The translations under genes were made by a program, and so were the position numbers. The notes below the pieces were generated by a model. The model saw nothing but the letters and a program-made list of their open reading frames with translations, ran no database searches and had not been told where the DNA came from. 34,259 bases of DNA. Source: Mycobacterium sp. 852002-51961_SCH5331710 (lineage in GTDB: Bacteria; Actinomycetota; Actinomycetes; Mycobacteriales; Mycobacteriaceae). Positions within the stretch are counted from its first letter, which is position 1; the number at the start of each line of letters is the position of its first letter. Location: the NCBI RefSeq assembly GCF_001665535.1, contig NZ_LZSQ01000118.1:1-34259 (forward strand). Direction: 5' to 3'. Shown here piece after piece: positions 1 to 7,119 of the stretch.

Positions 1-61
1 CCCCGCCGAAGCACTCGACGAACTACTCTCCAACCCGTCCACACCGACAGCTGTTGCTTAG
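1..61 (+). CDS. 3' end of an unidentified protein gene (partial)
   Basis: Reading from base 2, an open frame runs to a TAG at 59-61 and encodes the tail PAEALDELLSNPSTPTAVA. The codons are GC-rich in third position like the neighbouring genes. The piece is too short to name a family. An imperfect dyad at 115-131 (GGGTG and CACCC arms around seven bases) lies between it and the transporter and could be its terminator. That this is the true reading frame is an inference from codon use and the lack of a competing frame. Confidence 0.5.
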   Translation, partial: PAEALDELLSNPSTPTAVA

Positions 62-151
62 AGCACTAGAAACCGCCGCGTGAAAATGGGCGAGTTCGCG
101 TCTGCTCGCGGATAGGGTGGCCCGGGCACCCGGCTCGGTGGGAGGTTGACG

Positions 152-1498
152 ATGGCGACGACAACCCAAGCGGAACCGCCGCGGTCGACAGCCGCGGAAA
201 CCCGGCGGGCGATCTGGAACACGATCCGCGGCTCACTGGGCAACCTCGTCGAGTGGTACGACGTCTACATCTACACGGTGTTCGCCTCGTACTTCGAAGG
301 CCAGTTCTTCGCCGAGTCCGAGAAGAACTCGACGGTGTACGTGTACGCGATCTTCGCGGTGACGTTCGTGATGCGGCCTGTCGGCTCGTGGTTCTTCGGA
401 CGTTTCGCCGACCGGCGAGGCCGACGCGCCGCGCTGACGGTCAGCGTGTCGCTGATGGCGCTGTGTTCCATGGTGATCGCGCTGGTGCCGTCGCAGGCGA
501 CGATCGGGGCGGCGGCTCCGATCGTACTGGTCCTCGCCCGCCTGGTGCAGGGGTTCGCGACCGGAGGCGAGTACGGGACGTCGGCGACATACATGTCGGA
601 GGCGGCGACCCGCGAGCGCCGCGGTTTCTTCTCGTCGTTCCAGTACGTGACGCTGGTGGGCGGTCACGTGCTAGCGCAGTTCACGCTGCTGGTGCTCGAC
701 GCGTTCCTCGACGAGGATCAGCTGCACGACTTCGGCTGGCGCATCGGTTTCGCGATCGGCGGTGTCGCGGCGGTCGTGGTGTTCTGGCTGCGGCGCACGA
801 TGGACGAATCGCTCAGCGAGGACGTCATCGAAGCGACGAAGTCCGGCGAGGACAAGGGCGCCGGGTCGATGCGCGAGCTGTTCACCCGCTACTGGAAGCC
901 GCTGCTCATCTGCTTCCTGATCACGATGGGCGGCACCGTCGCGTTCTACACCTACAGCGTCAACGCGCCCGCGATCGTGAAGACGGCGTACAAGGGCGCG
1001 GGGATGACGGGCACCTGGATCAACCTGATCGGGCTGATCTTCCTGATGCTGCTGCAGCCGGTCGGCGGAATGATCAGCGACAAAGTGGGACGCAAGCCGC
1101 TGCTGCTGTGGTTCGGCTTCGGCGGGCTGGTGTACACCTACATCCTGATCACCTATCTGCCCGAAACCCGTTCTCCGCTCGCGTCTTTCCTGCTGGTGGC
1201 GGTCGGATACATCATCCTCACCGGCTACACCTCGATCAATGCGCTGGTCAAGTCGGAGCTGTTCCCGGTGCACGTGAGGGCGCTCGGGGTGGGCGTGGGC
1301 TACGCGTTGGCGAACTCGATGTTCGGCGGCACGGCGCCGCTGATCTACCAGGCGCTCAAGGCGCGCGATCAGGTGCCGCTGTTCATCGGCTACGTGACGG
1401 TGTGCATCGCGATCTCGCTTCTGGTGTACATCTTCGCCCTGAAGAACAAGTCGGAGACGTTCCTGGATCGGGAGCGCGGTGCCGCGTTCGTGCGCTGA
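152..1498 (+). CDS. kgtP: KgtP-like alpha-ketoglutarate/dicarboxylate:H+ symporter (MFS, MHS family)
   Basis: This is a 448-residue major facilitator protein of the metabolite:H+ symporter family, expected in the cytoplasmic membrane with 12 helices and importing a dicarboxylate such as 2-oxoglutarate with a proton. The N-terminal GNLVEWYDVYIYTVFASYF, the loop GSWFFGRFADRRGRR, the stretch GGEYGTSATYMSEAA and the later LFPVHVRALGVGVGYALAN follow E. coli KgtP closely, and the length fits. ATG 152 is chosen because GGAGG at 141-145 sits six bases upstream; an in-frame TTG at 146 would abut that ribosome site. The gene stands alone, converging on ppk2. Family assignment is strong. The exact substrate is inferred from similarity. 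Confidence 0.85.
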   Translation: MATTTQAEPPRSTAAETRRAIWNTIRGSLGNLVEWYDVYIYTVFASYFEGQFFAESEKNSTVYVYAIFAVTFVMRPVGSWFFGRFADRRGRRAALTVSVSLMALCSMVIALVPSQATIGAAAPIVLVLARLVQGFATGGEYGTSATYMSEAATRERRGFFSSFQYVTLVGGHVLAQFTLLVLDAFLDEDQLHDFGWRIGFAIGGVAAVVVFWLRRTMDESLSEDVIEATKSGEDKGAGSMRELFTRYWKPLLICFLITMGGTVAFYTYSVNAPAIVKTAYKGAGMTGTWINLIGLIFLMLLQPVGGMISDKVGRKPLLLWFGFGGLVYTYILITYLPETRSPLASFLLVAVGYIILTGYTSINALVKSELFPVHVRALGVGVGYALANSMFGGTAPLIYQALKARDQVPLFIGYVTVCIAISLLVYIFALKNKSETFLDRERGAAFVR

Positions 1499-1625
1499 TT
1501 TCACGCGTGCGTGAGACTGTTACCATCTAGACGAATCATGTGATGTGCCAGCGCCCTAGCCTCGCCGAGGGATCCGGGGGTTGAGTTGTTCGCCGTCACA
1601 GAAGGGTTCGACAAGTTATGCGCCG
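1499..1625. other. Convergent intergenic gap with a palindrome and an orphan promoter-like signal
   Basis: The gap lies between the convergent kgtP and ppk2 genes. It holds an inverted repeat, TCACGC-GT-GCGTGA, at 1501-1514. It also holds a promoter-like pair in the plus direction, TTCACG (1499-1504) and TACCAT (1521-1526), spaced 16 bases. The first ATG after it, at 1539-1541, is followed directly by TGA, so no protein follows. It may be a terminator, a relic of a lost regulator gene's operator-promoter, or the promoter of an RNA antisense to ppk2. I cannot decide among these. Confidence 0.3.
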
Positions 1626-2516
1626 TCAATCCTCCAGCGCCCGCCCGACGATCAGCGGATCGGGCTCGCCGACCACCTCGTGGTCCTTGTCGTCATAGTC
1701 GAAGCGCGACAACAAGTATCGCATCGCGTTGATCCGGCCGCGCTTCTTGTCGTTGCTCTTGACCACGATCCACGGGGCGTAGTCGGTGTCTGTGGCGACG
1801 AACATGTCCTCCTTGGCCTGGGTGTAGGCCTCCCACCGGTTGACCGCTTCCATGTCCATCGACGAGAACTTCCACTGACGCAGCGGATCGACGAGCCGGA
1901 TCGCGAACCGCGTCCGTTGCTCGGAGGGCGAGACGGAGAACCAGAACTTGGTCAGATGCAGTCCCGAGTTGACGAGCATCTCCTCGAATGCCGGTGCCTG
2001 CCGCATGAACTCGGCGTGTTGTTCAGGTGTGCAGAAGCCCATGACCCGCTCCACGCCGGCGCGGTTGTACCAGGAGCGGTCGAAGAGCACCATCTCTCCG
2101 GCGGTGGGCAGATGTTTGACGTATCGCTGGAAGTACCACTGCGACTTCTCTTCTTCGGTCGGCTTCTCCAGCGCGACGACGCGGGCGCCCCGAGGGTTGA
2201 GGTGCTCCATGAAGCGCTGGATCGAGCCGCCCTTGCCCGCCGCGTCTCGACCCTCGAACACAATGACGTGTCGTGCGCCGGTGCGCTTGCTCCAGTTCTG
2301 CAGCTTGAGCAGCTCGATCTGCAGGCGCCGCTTGGTGCGCTCGTATTCGTCGCGGCTCATCCGCTCGTCGTACGGGTAGCGCTCGCGCCAGGTCTGGATC
2401 GGATTACCGTCACGGTCCAGCAGCACCGGGTCGTCTTCGTCCTCGTCGTTGACGGTGTATCCGTGGTTGTCGGTCGCGAGGGCGTCCAGGTCGATCTCTG
2501 AGTCTGCAGTCGTCAT
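1626..2516 (-). CDS. ppk2: Polyphosphate kinase 2 (PPK2)
   Basis: A 296-residue cytoplasmic PPK2-family enzyme that transfers phosphate between inorganic polyphosphate and nucleoside diphosphates; mycobacterial PPK2 (Rv3232c type) helps keep polyphosphate and GTP in balance. The P-loop GRDAAGKGG is at about 89-97, the Walker B-like DRSWYNR at about 146-152, and the family stretch EKPTEEEKSQWYFQRYV lies between. The acidic N-terminus (residues 22-40, rich in D and E) is typical. ATG 2516 is preferred to GTG 2519 because AGGAG lies six bases before the ATG and only three before the GTG. A SigF-like promoter is possible upstream at 2540-2564. Class assignment within PPK2 is from the single-domain length. 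Confidence 0.93.
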   Translation of the reverse strand: MTTADSEIDLDALATDNHGYTVNDEDEDDPVLLDRDGNPIQTWRERYPYDERMSRDEYERTKRRLQIELLKLQNWSKRTGARHVIVFEGRDAAGKGGSIQRFMEHLNPRGARVVALEKPTEEEKSQWYFQRYVKHLPTAGEMVLFDRSWYNRAGVERVMGFCTPEQHAEFMRQAPAFEEMLVNSGLHLTKFWFSVSPSEQRTRFAIRLVDPLRQWKFSSMDMEAVNRWEAYTQAKEDMFVATDTDYAPWIVVKSNDKKRGRINAMRYLLSRFDYDDKDHEVVGEPDPLIVGRALED

Positions 2517-2539
2517 CACCGGCTCCTAATGAGCCTCGC

Positions 2540-2564
2540 CTACCCGCATGCCTGCGCGGCTAAC
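2540..2564 (-). promoter_or_regulatory. Possible SigF-type promoter of ppk2
   Basis: On the minus strand the sequence reads GTTA, 15 bases, GGGTAG, against the mycobacterial SigF consensus GTTT-N15-17-GGGTA(T/C). The core GTT and GGGTA are kept, with one mismatch in each box. The -10 box ends 23 bases before the ATG at 2516, leaving room for the AGGAG ribosome site. This is weaker than the matches at 7606, 13395 and 14264. Confidence 0.4.
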
Positions 2565-2581
2565 CGCGCTAACCTCAGCGG

Positions 2582-3199
2582 GTGCGGCTTCTCCGCGCCG
2601 TGGCCGGCGCCCCGTTGAGTTTCCTGTGGCTGCTCGTTCTGCTCGTCACGACGCGTGTGCAGCGCTCGGCCGGTCGTCGGGGTTCGCGACGGATCCAGCG
2701 CAGGAACTCCACGAACCTGCGCCGGCTGCGGTCAGAACCGCATCGGGTGCTCACCACCAGCCTGTTCTGGCTCGACGACCACAGGTGGTGGCCGTATGTC
2801 CCGGTGTTCGTCACCGTCGTCGCGCCTGCGGAGCGACGATTGCGTTGGTGGCGTTGGCTTCTCGTGGGCATCTGCGCCCACGTCATCGGCACCTACGTCG
2901 GGCAGAGCTACCTGCGGCTGCTGATTCGGAAGGGCCGAGCGCCGCAGCGGCTCGAGAACGCGCGCGATGTCGGGGTGAGCTACTTCGTCCTCGGGGTGGC
3001 CGGTGCGCTGTCGGGCTACACCCGCAAGCAATGGCGCCCCGGCGCCCAGGCCGTCGCGACGCTGGCGCTCGCCGGGAACGCCGCCGCCCGGCCGACGTTC
3101 ACCGAAGTCGGGCACCTGACCGCGTTCCTCGTCGGCCTCGCCGCGGTCCCGCTCACGCCGGACCGCGACTCGCAGCCCTACCCGCCGCTACCGCGCTGA
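2582..3199 (+). CDS. Rhomboid-like integral membrane protein
   Basis: A 205-residue membrane protein resembling the actinobacterial rhomboid-like family. Hydrophobic segments lie at about 9-24, 70-82, 92-110, 128-146, 156-168 and 177-190. A candidate catalytic serine sits in DVGVSYF (S133) and a candidate histidine in EVGHLTAFLVG (H178), the order and spacing of the rhomboid Ser-His pair, so an intramembrane serine protease is possible but not shown. The start GTG at 2582 has no clear ribosome site; TTG or GTG codons a few residues later are alternatives. It is divergent from ppk2 with 65 bases between. No substrate can be inferred. The protein could also be a catalytically dead relative. Confidence 0.7.
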   Translation: MRLLRAVAGAPLSFLWLLVLLVTTRVQRSAGRRGSRRIQRRNSTNLRRLRSEPHRVLTTSLFWLDDHRWWPYVPVFVTVVAPAERRLRWWRWLLVGICAHVIGTYVGQSYLRLLIRKGRAPQRLENARDVGVSYFVLGVAGALSGYTRKQWRPGAQAVATLALAGNAAARPTFTEVGHLTAFLVGLAAVPLTPDRDSQPYPPLPR

Positions 3200-3220
3200 C
3201 CTCGGCTAATCCGCGCCGAG

Positions 3221-3245
3221 GTTTCGCGATTGCCACCTCGGGAAC
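3221..3245 (+). promoter_or_regulatory. Weak SigF-like promoter before the CPFC flavoprotein gene
   Basis: GTTT at 3221-3224, 15 bases, then GGGAAC at 3240-3245. The -35 box and spacing match the SigF consensus, but the -10 has A for the conserved T. The start codon at 3255 lies nine bases downstream, so a transcript from here would be almost leaderless, as for the WS/DGAT gene. Confidence 0.28.
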
Positions 3246-3254
3246 GATGTGGCC

Positions 3255-4184
3255 ATGGATTGGGAATGTGCCGTCGTCGGGGGCGGCGCCGCCGGGCTGA
3301 GCGCCGCCCTCGTGTTGGGGCGGGCGAGACGTCGGACGGTCGTCATCGACGCCGACGAACAGAGCAACCGCGCCGCCAACGTCATCGGCGGCATGCTCGG
3401 CTACGACCAGCGTCCGCCCGCCGAGCTGTACGCACAGGGGCGTCGCGAGCTGACCGCCTACCCCAGCGTCGAGTACCGCCACGGAAAGATCGTCAGTGGC
3501 CGCCCTGTCGACAACGGCTTCATCCTCGAAGCCGACGACGGCGATCCGATCCTCGCCAAACGCGTGCTGCTCGCCACCGGCATGCAGTACTGCCCACCCG
3601 ACCTGCCCGGCCTCGCGGAGCTCTGGGGCACCTCGGTGTTCCAGTGCCCGTTCTGCCACGGCTGGGAGATGCGCGACAAGCGCCTCGCCACCATGGCGGC
3701 CGGTGAAGAGGCCATGCATTCGGCGCTGATGCTGCGCGGCTGGAGCGACGACGTCGTTCTGCTCACCGATGGACGCACCGACCTGTCGCCGACCGACAAG
3801 AAGGTGCTGGAAGCCGCCAACGTCACGATCGAAGACCGCCGTGTCGTCGAATTGCTCAGCGAAAACGGACAACTCAGTGCGATCGCCTTCGCCGACGGCG
3901 ACCGACTGGCTCGCGACGGCCTGCTGGTCGAGGCTCCACTCAAACAACGCTCACAGCTCGCCGACCAGTTGGGCGCCGCCTGCACACCAGGCCCGCTGGC
4001 GGCCGACACCATCAGCATCGACCCCATCCACCGCACGGAGGCCAGCGGCGTGTTCGCCGCCGGCGACCTGTGCAGCGAACAGCCTTACGTCGCAGGCGCG
4101 ATCGCGGCGGGATCGAAGGCGGCGATGATCATCGTGCAGAGCCTGCTGGCCGATGAGTTCAGCCTGCCCTACCCGCCGATCTGA
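3255..4184 (+). CDS. Thioredoxin-reductase-like FAD flavoprotein with a CPFC redox pair
   Basis: A 309-residue class II pyridine-nucleotide-disulfide-oxidoreductase-type flavoprotein. The FAD-binding motif VVGGGAAGLSAA is at 8-19, the central LLATGMQY at 105-112, the redox pair CPFCHG at 131-136, and the C-terminal FAD motif GVFAAGDLC near residue 270. Where ordinary thioredoxin reductases have the NADPH motif GGGxSA, this protein reads MAAGEEAMHSA (about 147-157), so the glycine-rich turn is degraded. CxxC with a following HG and a weak NADPH motif recalls dithiol oxidases of the GliT/HlmI kind as well as divergent thioredoxin reductases. ATG 3255 is preferred; in-frame GTG 3249 is the alternative. 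The 3' end overlaps a pseudogene on the other strand. Confidence 0.8.
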   Translation: MDWECAVVGGGAAGLSAALVLGRARRRTVVIDADEQSNRAANVIGGMLGYDQRPPAELYAQGRRELTAYPSVEYRHGKIVSGRPVDNGFILEADDGDPILAKRVLLATGMQYCPPDLPGLAELWGTSVFQCPFCHGWEMRDKRLATMAAGEEAMHSALMLRGWSDDVVLLTDGRTDLSPTDKKVLEAANVTIEDRRVVELLSENGQLSAIAFADGDRLARDGLLVEAPLKQRSQLADQLGAACTPGPLAADTISIDPIHRTEASGVFAAGDLCSEQPYVAGAIAAGSKAAMIIVQSLLADEFSLPYPPI

Positions 4185-4384
4185 CCCAGCAACGCGTCGC
4201 ACGTCACCGGCAGATCCCGCACCCGGACGCCGGTGGCGTGGTAGACCGCGTTGACGACCGCAGCGGGCGAGCCGACAATACCGATCTCGCCGGTGCCGTC
4301 GACGGACACGGTGATATCGGTGAAGTGGGCTGACTCCATTGCACGCAGGTACCCGTGCCGGGCCTGGTGAAACGGCCGCGGGCG
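4169..4384 (-). pseudogene. C-terminal relic of a xanthine-dehydrogenase-family molybdopterin-binding subunit
   Basis: Reading the minus strand from 4384 to a TAG at 4169-4171 gives 71 residues with no start codon at the upstream boundary. They include FHQARHGYLRAMESAHFTDI, VDGTGEIGIVGSPAAVVNAV and YHATGVRVRDLPVTCDALL. The GEIGI and NAVYHATGVRVRDLP signatures are those found at the extreme C-terminus of large subunits of the xanthine dehydrogenase/aldehyde oxidase/isoquinoline oxidoreductase family, which are normally 700 or more residues. The frame is cut by the TGA that ends the neighbouring small gene, so the rest is gone. The fragment overlaps the last 16 bases of the flavoprotein gene. 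A product is not expected. Confidence 0.8.
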
Positions 4385-4639
4385 TCACTCCTCGTGCTGT
4401 TTCCTGCCGAGGATCTTTTCCAGCTCGTCGGTCAGATGGTGATGGTGGTGGCGCTTGGGCCGCGAGAAGTCCAGCCCCACGTGTTCCGGACCGTAGGTCA
4501 TGGCGCCGTTCTCGAGGGTGCCGACGACCATGTGCTCACAGGGCAGGCGATACATAACGCCGCCTTCGGCGTTCGTCACCCACTGAATCTCTTTCTCGTC
4601 AACGCTCTCGCCGCATTCTGGACATTCGACTGTGGTCAT
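4385..4639 (-). CDS. Small Cys/His protein, probable zinc ribbon-like
   Basis: An 84-residue protein beginning MTTVECPECGESVDEKE. C6 and C9 form a CPEC knuckle, and C34 with H36 (LPCEHMV) could complete a zinc site. A run of five histidines (64-68) follows FSRPKR before a charged tail, TDELEKILGRKQHEE. No family name comes to mind beyond an actinobacterial hypothetical protein. ATG 4639 is chosen because GGAAAGG lies about eight bases upstream and the Cys motif follows at once; the open frame extends further upstream without plausible content. Its stop abuts the molybdoenzyme relic, suggesting this gene sits at a deletion boundary. It is divergent from the YceI-like gene. Confidence 0.72.
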   Translation of the reverse strand: MTTVECPECGESVDEKEIQWVTNAEGGVMYRLPCEHMVVGTLENGAMTYGPEHVGLDFSRPKRHHHHHLTDELEKILGRKQHEE

Positions 4640-4758
4640 CGTTGGCGCCTTTCCGCTGTCTTCACGGTTGAGTCTGGTGTTCGCCGCACACCGGCGACAG
4701 TGACGAAAGGCCTCGCCGGAACGCCGAGAGTCACAAGACGCCGGCGTCCTCGGCGACA

Positions 4759-5316
4759 ATGGACGGCATGTCCCCGCAATCGTGGAACCTGGATCAGTCC
4801 GACGGTGTGTTGACGATCCGCACCGGCGTCGAGGGCCGGGCGGCAAAGACGGGCCACCGCCTGACCATCGCCGTGAACACCTGGCATGCCACGGTGCGAT
4901 GGTCCGATGGCGAACCCACCGAGGTCACGCTGTCCGCCGAGGTGGACTCGCTCGAGGTGCGCGGCGGGGAGGGCGGCGTGACGCCGTTGACGGGTCCGGA
5001 GAAGGCGCTCGCGCGATCGAACGCGCTCAAAGTGCTGAATTCGAAGCGGTTTCCGCGGATCGAGTTCGAAACGAGTGACGTCGAGAAGACGAGCGACGGT
5101 TACCGTCTTGCCGGCGCGCTGAAGATCAACGGCAAGACACGCGACCAGGTGGTCGCCCTGACCGTGCAGGACATCGACGGCATGTGGCACATGTCATCGG
5201 AAACCGTCGTGCGGCACTCTGACTTCGGCCTCAAGCCGTGCTCGATGCTGATGGGCTCGATGAAGGTCGCCGACGCCGTGACCGTCGCGTTCACGGCGAA
5301 ACGAAATAGCCGGTAG
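4759..5316 (+). CDS. YceI-like domain protein
   Basis: A 185-residue protein matching the YceI-like lipocalin-fold family, whose members bind long-chain isoprenoids or amphiphiles. The pattern WNLDQSDGVLTIRTGVEG near the start, GHRLTIAVNTWHATVRW, the stretch NSKRFPRIEFETSDVE and the tail DFGLKPCSMLMGSMKVADAV fit family order (strands around a hydrophobic pocket). There is no signal peptide, unlike E. coli YceI, so it is probably cytoplasmic. ATG 4759 and ATG 4768 are both possible; neither has a strong ribosome site, and 4768 starts closer to the domain. It is transcribed alone, with a 143-base gap before the kinase. The ligand is unknown. Confidence 0.85.
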   Translation: MDGMSPQSWNLDQSDGVLTIRTGVEGRAAKTGHRLTIAVNTWHATVRWSDGEPTEVTLSAEVDSLEVRGGEGGVTPLTGPEKALARSNALKVLNSKRFPRIEFETSDVEKTSDGYRLAGALKINGKTRDQVVALTVQDIDGMWHMSSETVVRHSDFGLKPCSMLMGSMKVADAVTVAFTAKRNSR

Positions 5317-5459
5317 CCTGGCGCACTGAGCAAATCGCCTGTGCTGCTGCGATATCGGAGCCGCCGGCGATATCCGCTGCGGGGAGCGGGTTACGTAAGA
5401 CGGCGTTGCGGGAACACCACTGGTTGCTGCGCTGGTGTCGAGAAGAGAAAGGATGGCAT

Positions 5460-7013
5460 GTGAGCTCCCCGAAGGGCGGTTCCCGTCTGGGCACGCGATT
5501 CGGGCCGTATGAGCTGAAGTCTCTGATCGGCGTCGGCGGCATGGGCGAGGTCTACCGCGCGTGGGACACCGCAAGGGAACGGACCGTGGCCATCAAGCTG
5601 CTACGTCCGGATATGGCGGCAGATCCCAACTTCCAGGAACGCTTCCGACGTGAGTCGCGTGTCGCCGCGCGCCTGCAGGAACCGCACGTCATCCCCGTTC
5701 ACGACTTCGGTGACATCGACGGTGTGCTCTACATCGACATGCGACTCGTCGAGGGCGCCAGCCTCAAGGAGTTGCTGCGGACCAACGGACCTTTGCCGGC
5801 GACGCGTGCGGTGTCGATCATCACGCAGGTGGCGTCCGCGCTGGACGCCGCGCATGCGAACGGGCTGGTGCACCGCGACATCAAGCCCGAGAACGTGCTG
5901 CTGACCCACGACGACTTCGTCTATCTCGTCGACTTCGGTATCGCGCACGGCGGCGGTGAAGCGACGGTGACCAAGACCGGCCTGGTCATCGGGTCGTGTG
6001 CCTACATGGCGCCCGAACGCATCAGCGGCGAGCGCGGCGGCCCGGCCTCCGACATCTACTCGCTGACCTGCCTGCTCTACGAATGCCTGACCGGCCGAGC
6101 GCCGTACGACTCCGGCGACCTGCGCGAGATCATGGGCGCGCACCTGTTCTCGCCTCCGCCGCGGCCGAGCATCATGCGACGCGGCATCAGCCGAGCGTTC
6201 GACGAGGTCATCGAGCGCGGGATGGCGAAAAAGCCCACGGACCGGTTCTCGAGGGCCGGGGAGCTCGCCAGGGCCGCGGCGGCCGCCACCGAGCAGGCGC
6301 CACCCGCCGCTCCGATAGCGCCGCCACCACCACCGGCACCGTCGACGCGCCAGTTCTCGGCCGTCGACCCGAACCCGGTGAGCACCCGGTATCAGGCCGC
6401 GTACGCGCCGCTGCCGCCGCCACCGGCGAAGCGCAAGCGCTTCACCCCGACGCAGATCGGCCTGGTAGCCGCGACGATCGCGCTGTTCACGGTGGCGATA
6501 GTGCTCGCCATCGTCCTGGCATTCAGCAACAACGACGGTGGATCGGCGCCGCAGACGCGGTTGGCCGCGCCGCCGTCAACGACGACCGAGACGACGGCCC
6601 CGTCCACGACGGAGACGACCACGCCGTCGACCACCGCGACCACGACGAGCCCGACCCCGACCACCAGCGGGCCGCCGATCGCCGGCGTCTCGGGCACCGA
6701 TTCGCAGGGGTTCATCGGGCACACCACGCGTTGCGAGTCGGGGAGCACGCCGGTCGCCGCGATCCGCACGTCGCAATCGCTGGCGGTGATCTGCGAGACC
6801 GGCCAGGGCACGTACCAGTACCGCGGCGAGCGTCTGCGCGACGGCGCGAACGTCCAGCTCAACAATGCGCAGCCGATGGGCGGCGGGTTCGTGGCCACCA
6901 ATCCGGCGGACGGGGCGCGCTACGACGTGCAGCCCGGGCTGCTGACCATTTCGAGCAACGGCAAGGTCGATTCGGCCGAACCGGCGCTGGAGTACGGCAC
7001 CGCGGCCGGCTAA
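5460..7013 (+). CDS. Receptor-type Ser/Thr protein kinase (PknE/PknH/PknD-like)
   Basis: A 517-residue transmembrane kinase. Kinase domain: P-loop GVGGMGEVY at about 24-32, catalytic lysine K46 (VAIK), HRDIKPEN at 138-145, DFG 158-160, APE 184-186, with threonines 169, 171 and 173 in the activation segment. A proline-rich juxtamembrane linker (about 275-325) precedes one helix (333-355). A Thr/Pro-rich stalk follows (373-402), then an extracellular domain of about 110 residues with two cysteines (CESGS, ICETG). The catalytic domain reads most like mycobacterial PknE and PknH. GTG 5460 is chosen because GAAAGGA lies six bases upstream; the overlapping ATG at 5458 hits TGA at once. Two copies of GCGATATC (5349, 5367) lie upstream. 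The signal sensed is unknown. Confidence 0.92.
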   Translation: MSSPKGGSRLGTRFGPYELKSLIGVGGMGEVYRAWDTARERTVAIKLLRPDMAADPNFQERFRRESRVAARLQEPHVIPVHDFGDIDGVLYIDMRLVEGASLKELLRTNGPLPATRAVSIITQVASALDAAHANGLVHRDIKPENVLLTHDDFVYLVDFGIAHGGGEATVTKTGLVIGSCAYMAPERISGERGGPASDIYSLTCLLYECLTGRAPYDSGDLREIMGAHLFSPPPRPSIMRRGISRAFDEVIERGMAKKPTDRFSRAGELARAAAAATEQAPPAAPIAPPPPPAPSTRQFSAVDPNPVSTRYQAAYAPLPPPPAKRKRFTPTQIGLVAATIALFTVAIVLAIVLAFSNNDGGSAPQTRLAAPPSTTTETTAPSTTETTTPSTTATTTSPTPTTSGPPIAGVSGTDSQGFIGHTTRCESGSTPVAAIRTSQSLAVICETGQGTYQYRGERLRDGANVQLNNAQPMGGGFVATNPADGARYDVQPGLLTISSNGKVDSAEPALEYGTAAG

Positions 7014-7017
7014 CCGG

Positions 7018-7068
7018 CGATTTGTGTGCATTTACGCGCGCTGAGCGCTCGTTTTTGTACACAAATCG
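7018..7068. repeat. Imperfect palindrome, terminator or dispersed intergenic element
   Basis: Arms CGATTTGTGTGCA (7018-7030) and TGTACACAAATCG (7056-7068) pair over 13 positions with one G-U pair. The 25-base loop contains its own short GC-rich dyad (GCGCGCTGAGCGCTC) and a TTTTT run just before the right arm. It starts five bases after the kinase stop. The position suits a transcription terminator, but the near symmetry and low GC of the arms also suit a mobile or dispersed palindrome. Confidence 0.45.
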
Positions 7069-7119
7069 CGCAGGTCGGCTACCGTTCGGCCAGGGACACG
7101 TCTCGGATCGGGGATCCAC

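Noticed and set aside
253..1530. A 425-codon plus-strand open frame inside the KgtP-like gene
   Set aside because: Low-complexity Arg-rich product in a shifted frame of a clear transporter gene.
4189..4388. A minus-strand frame starting MTPAAVSPGPARVPACNGVS in the gap after the flavoprotein
   Set aside because: The frame in the next register encodes the recognisable molybdoenzyme C-terminus, and this one has no family features.
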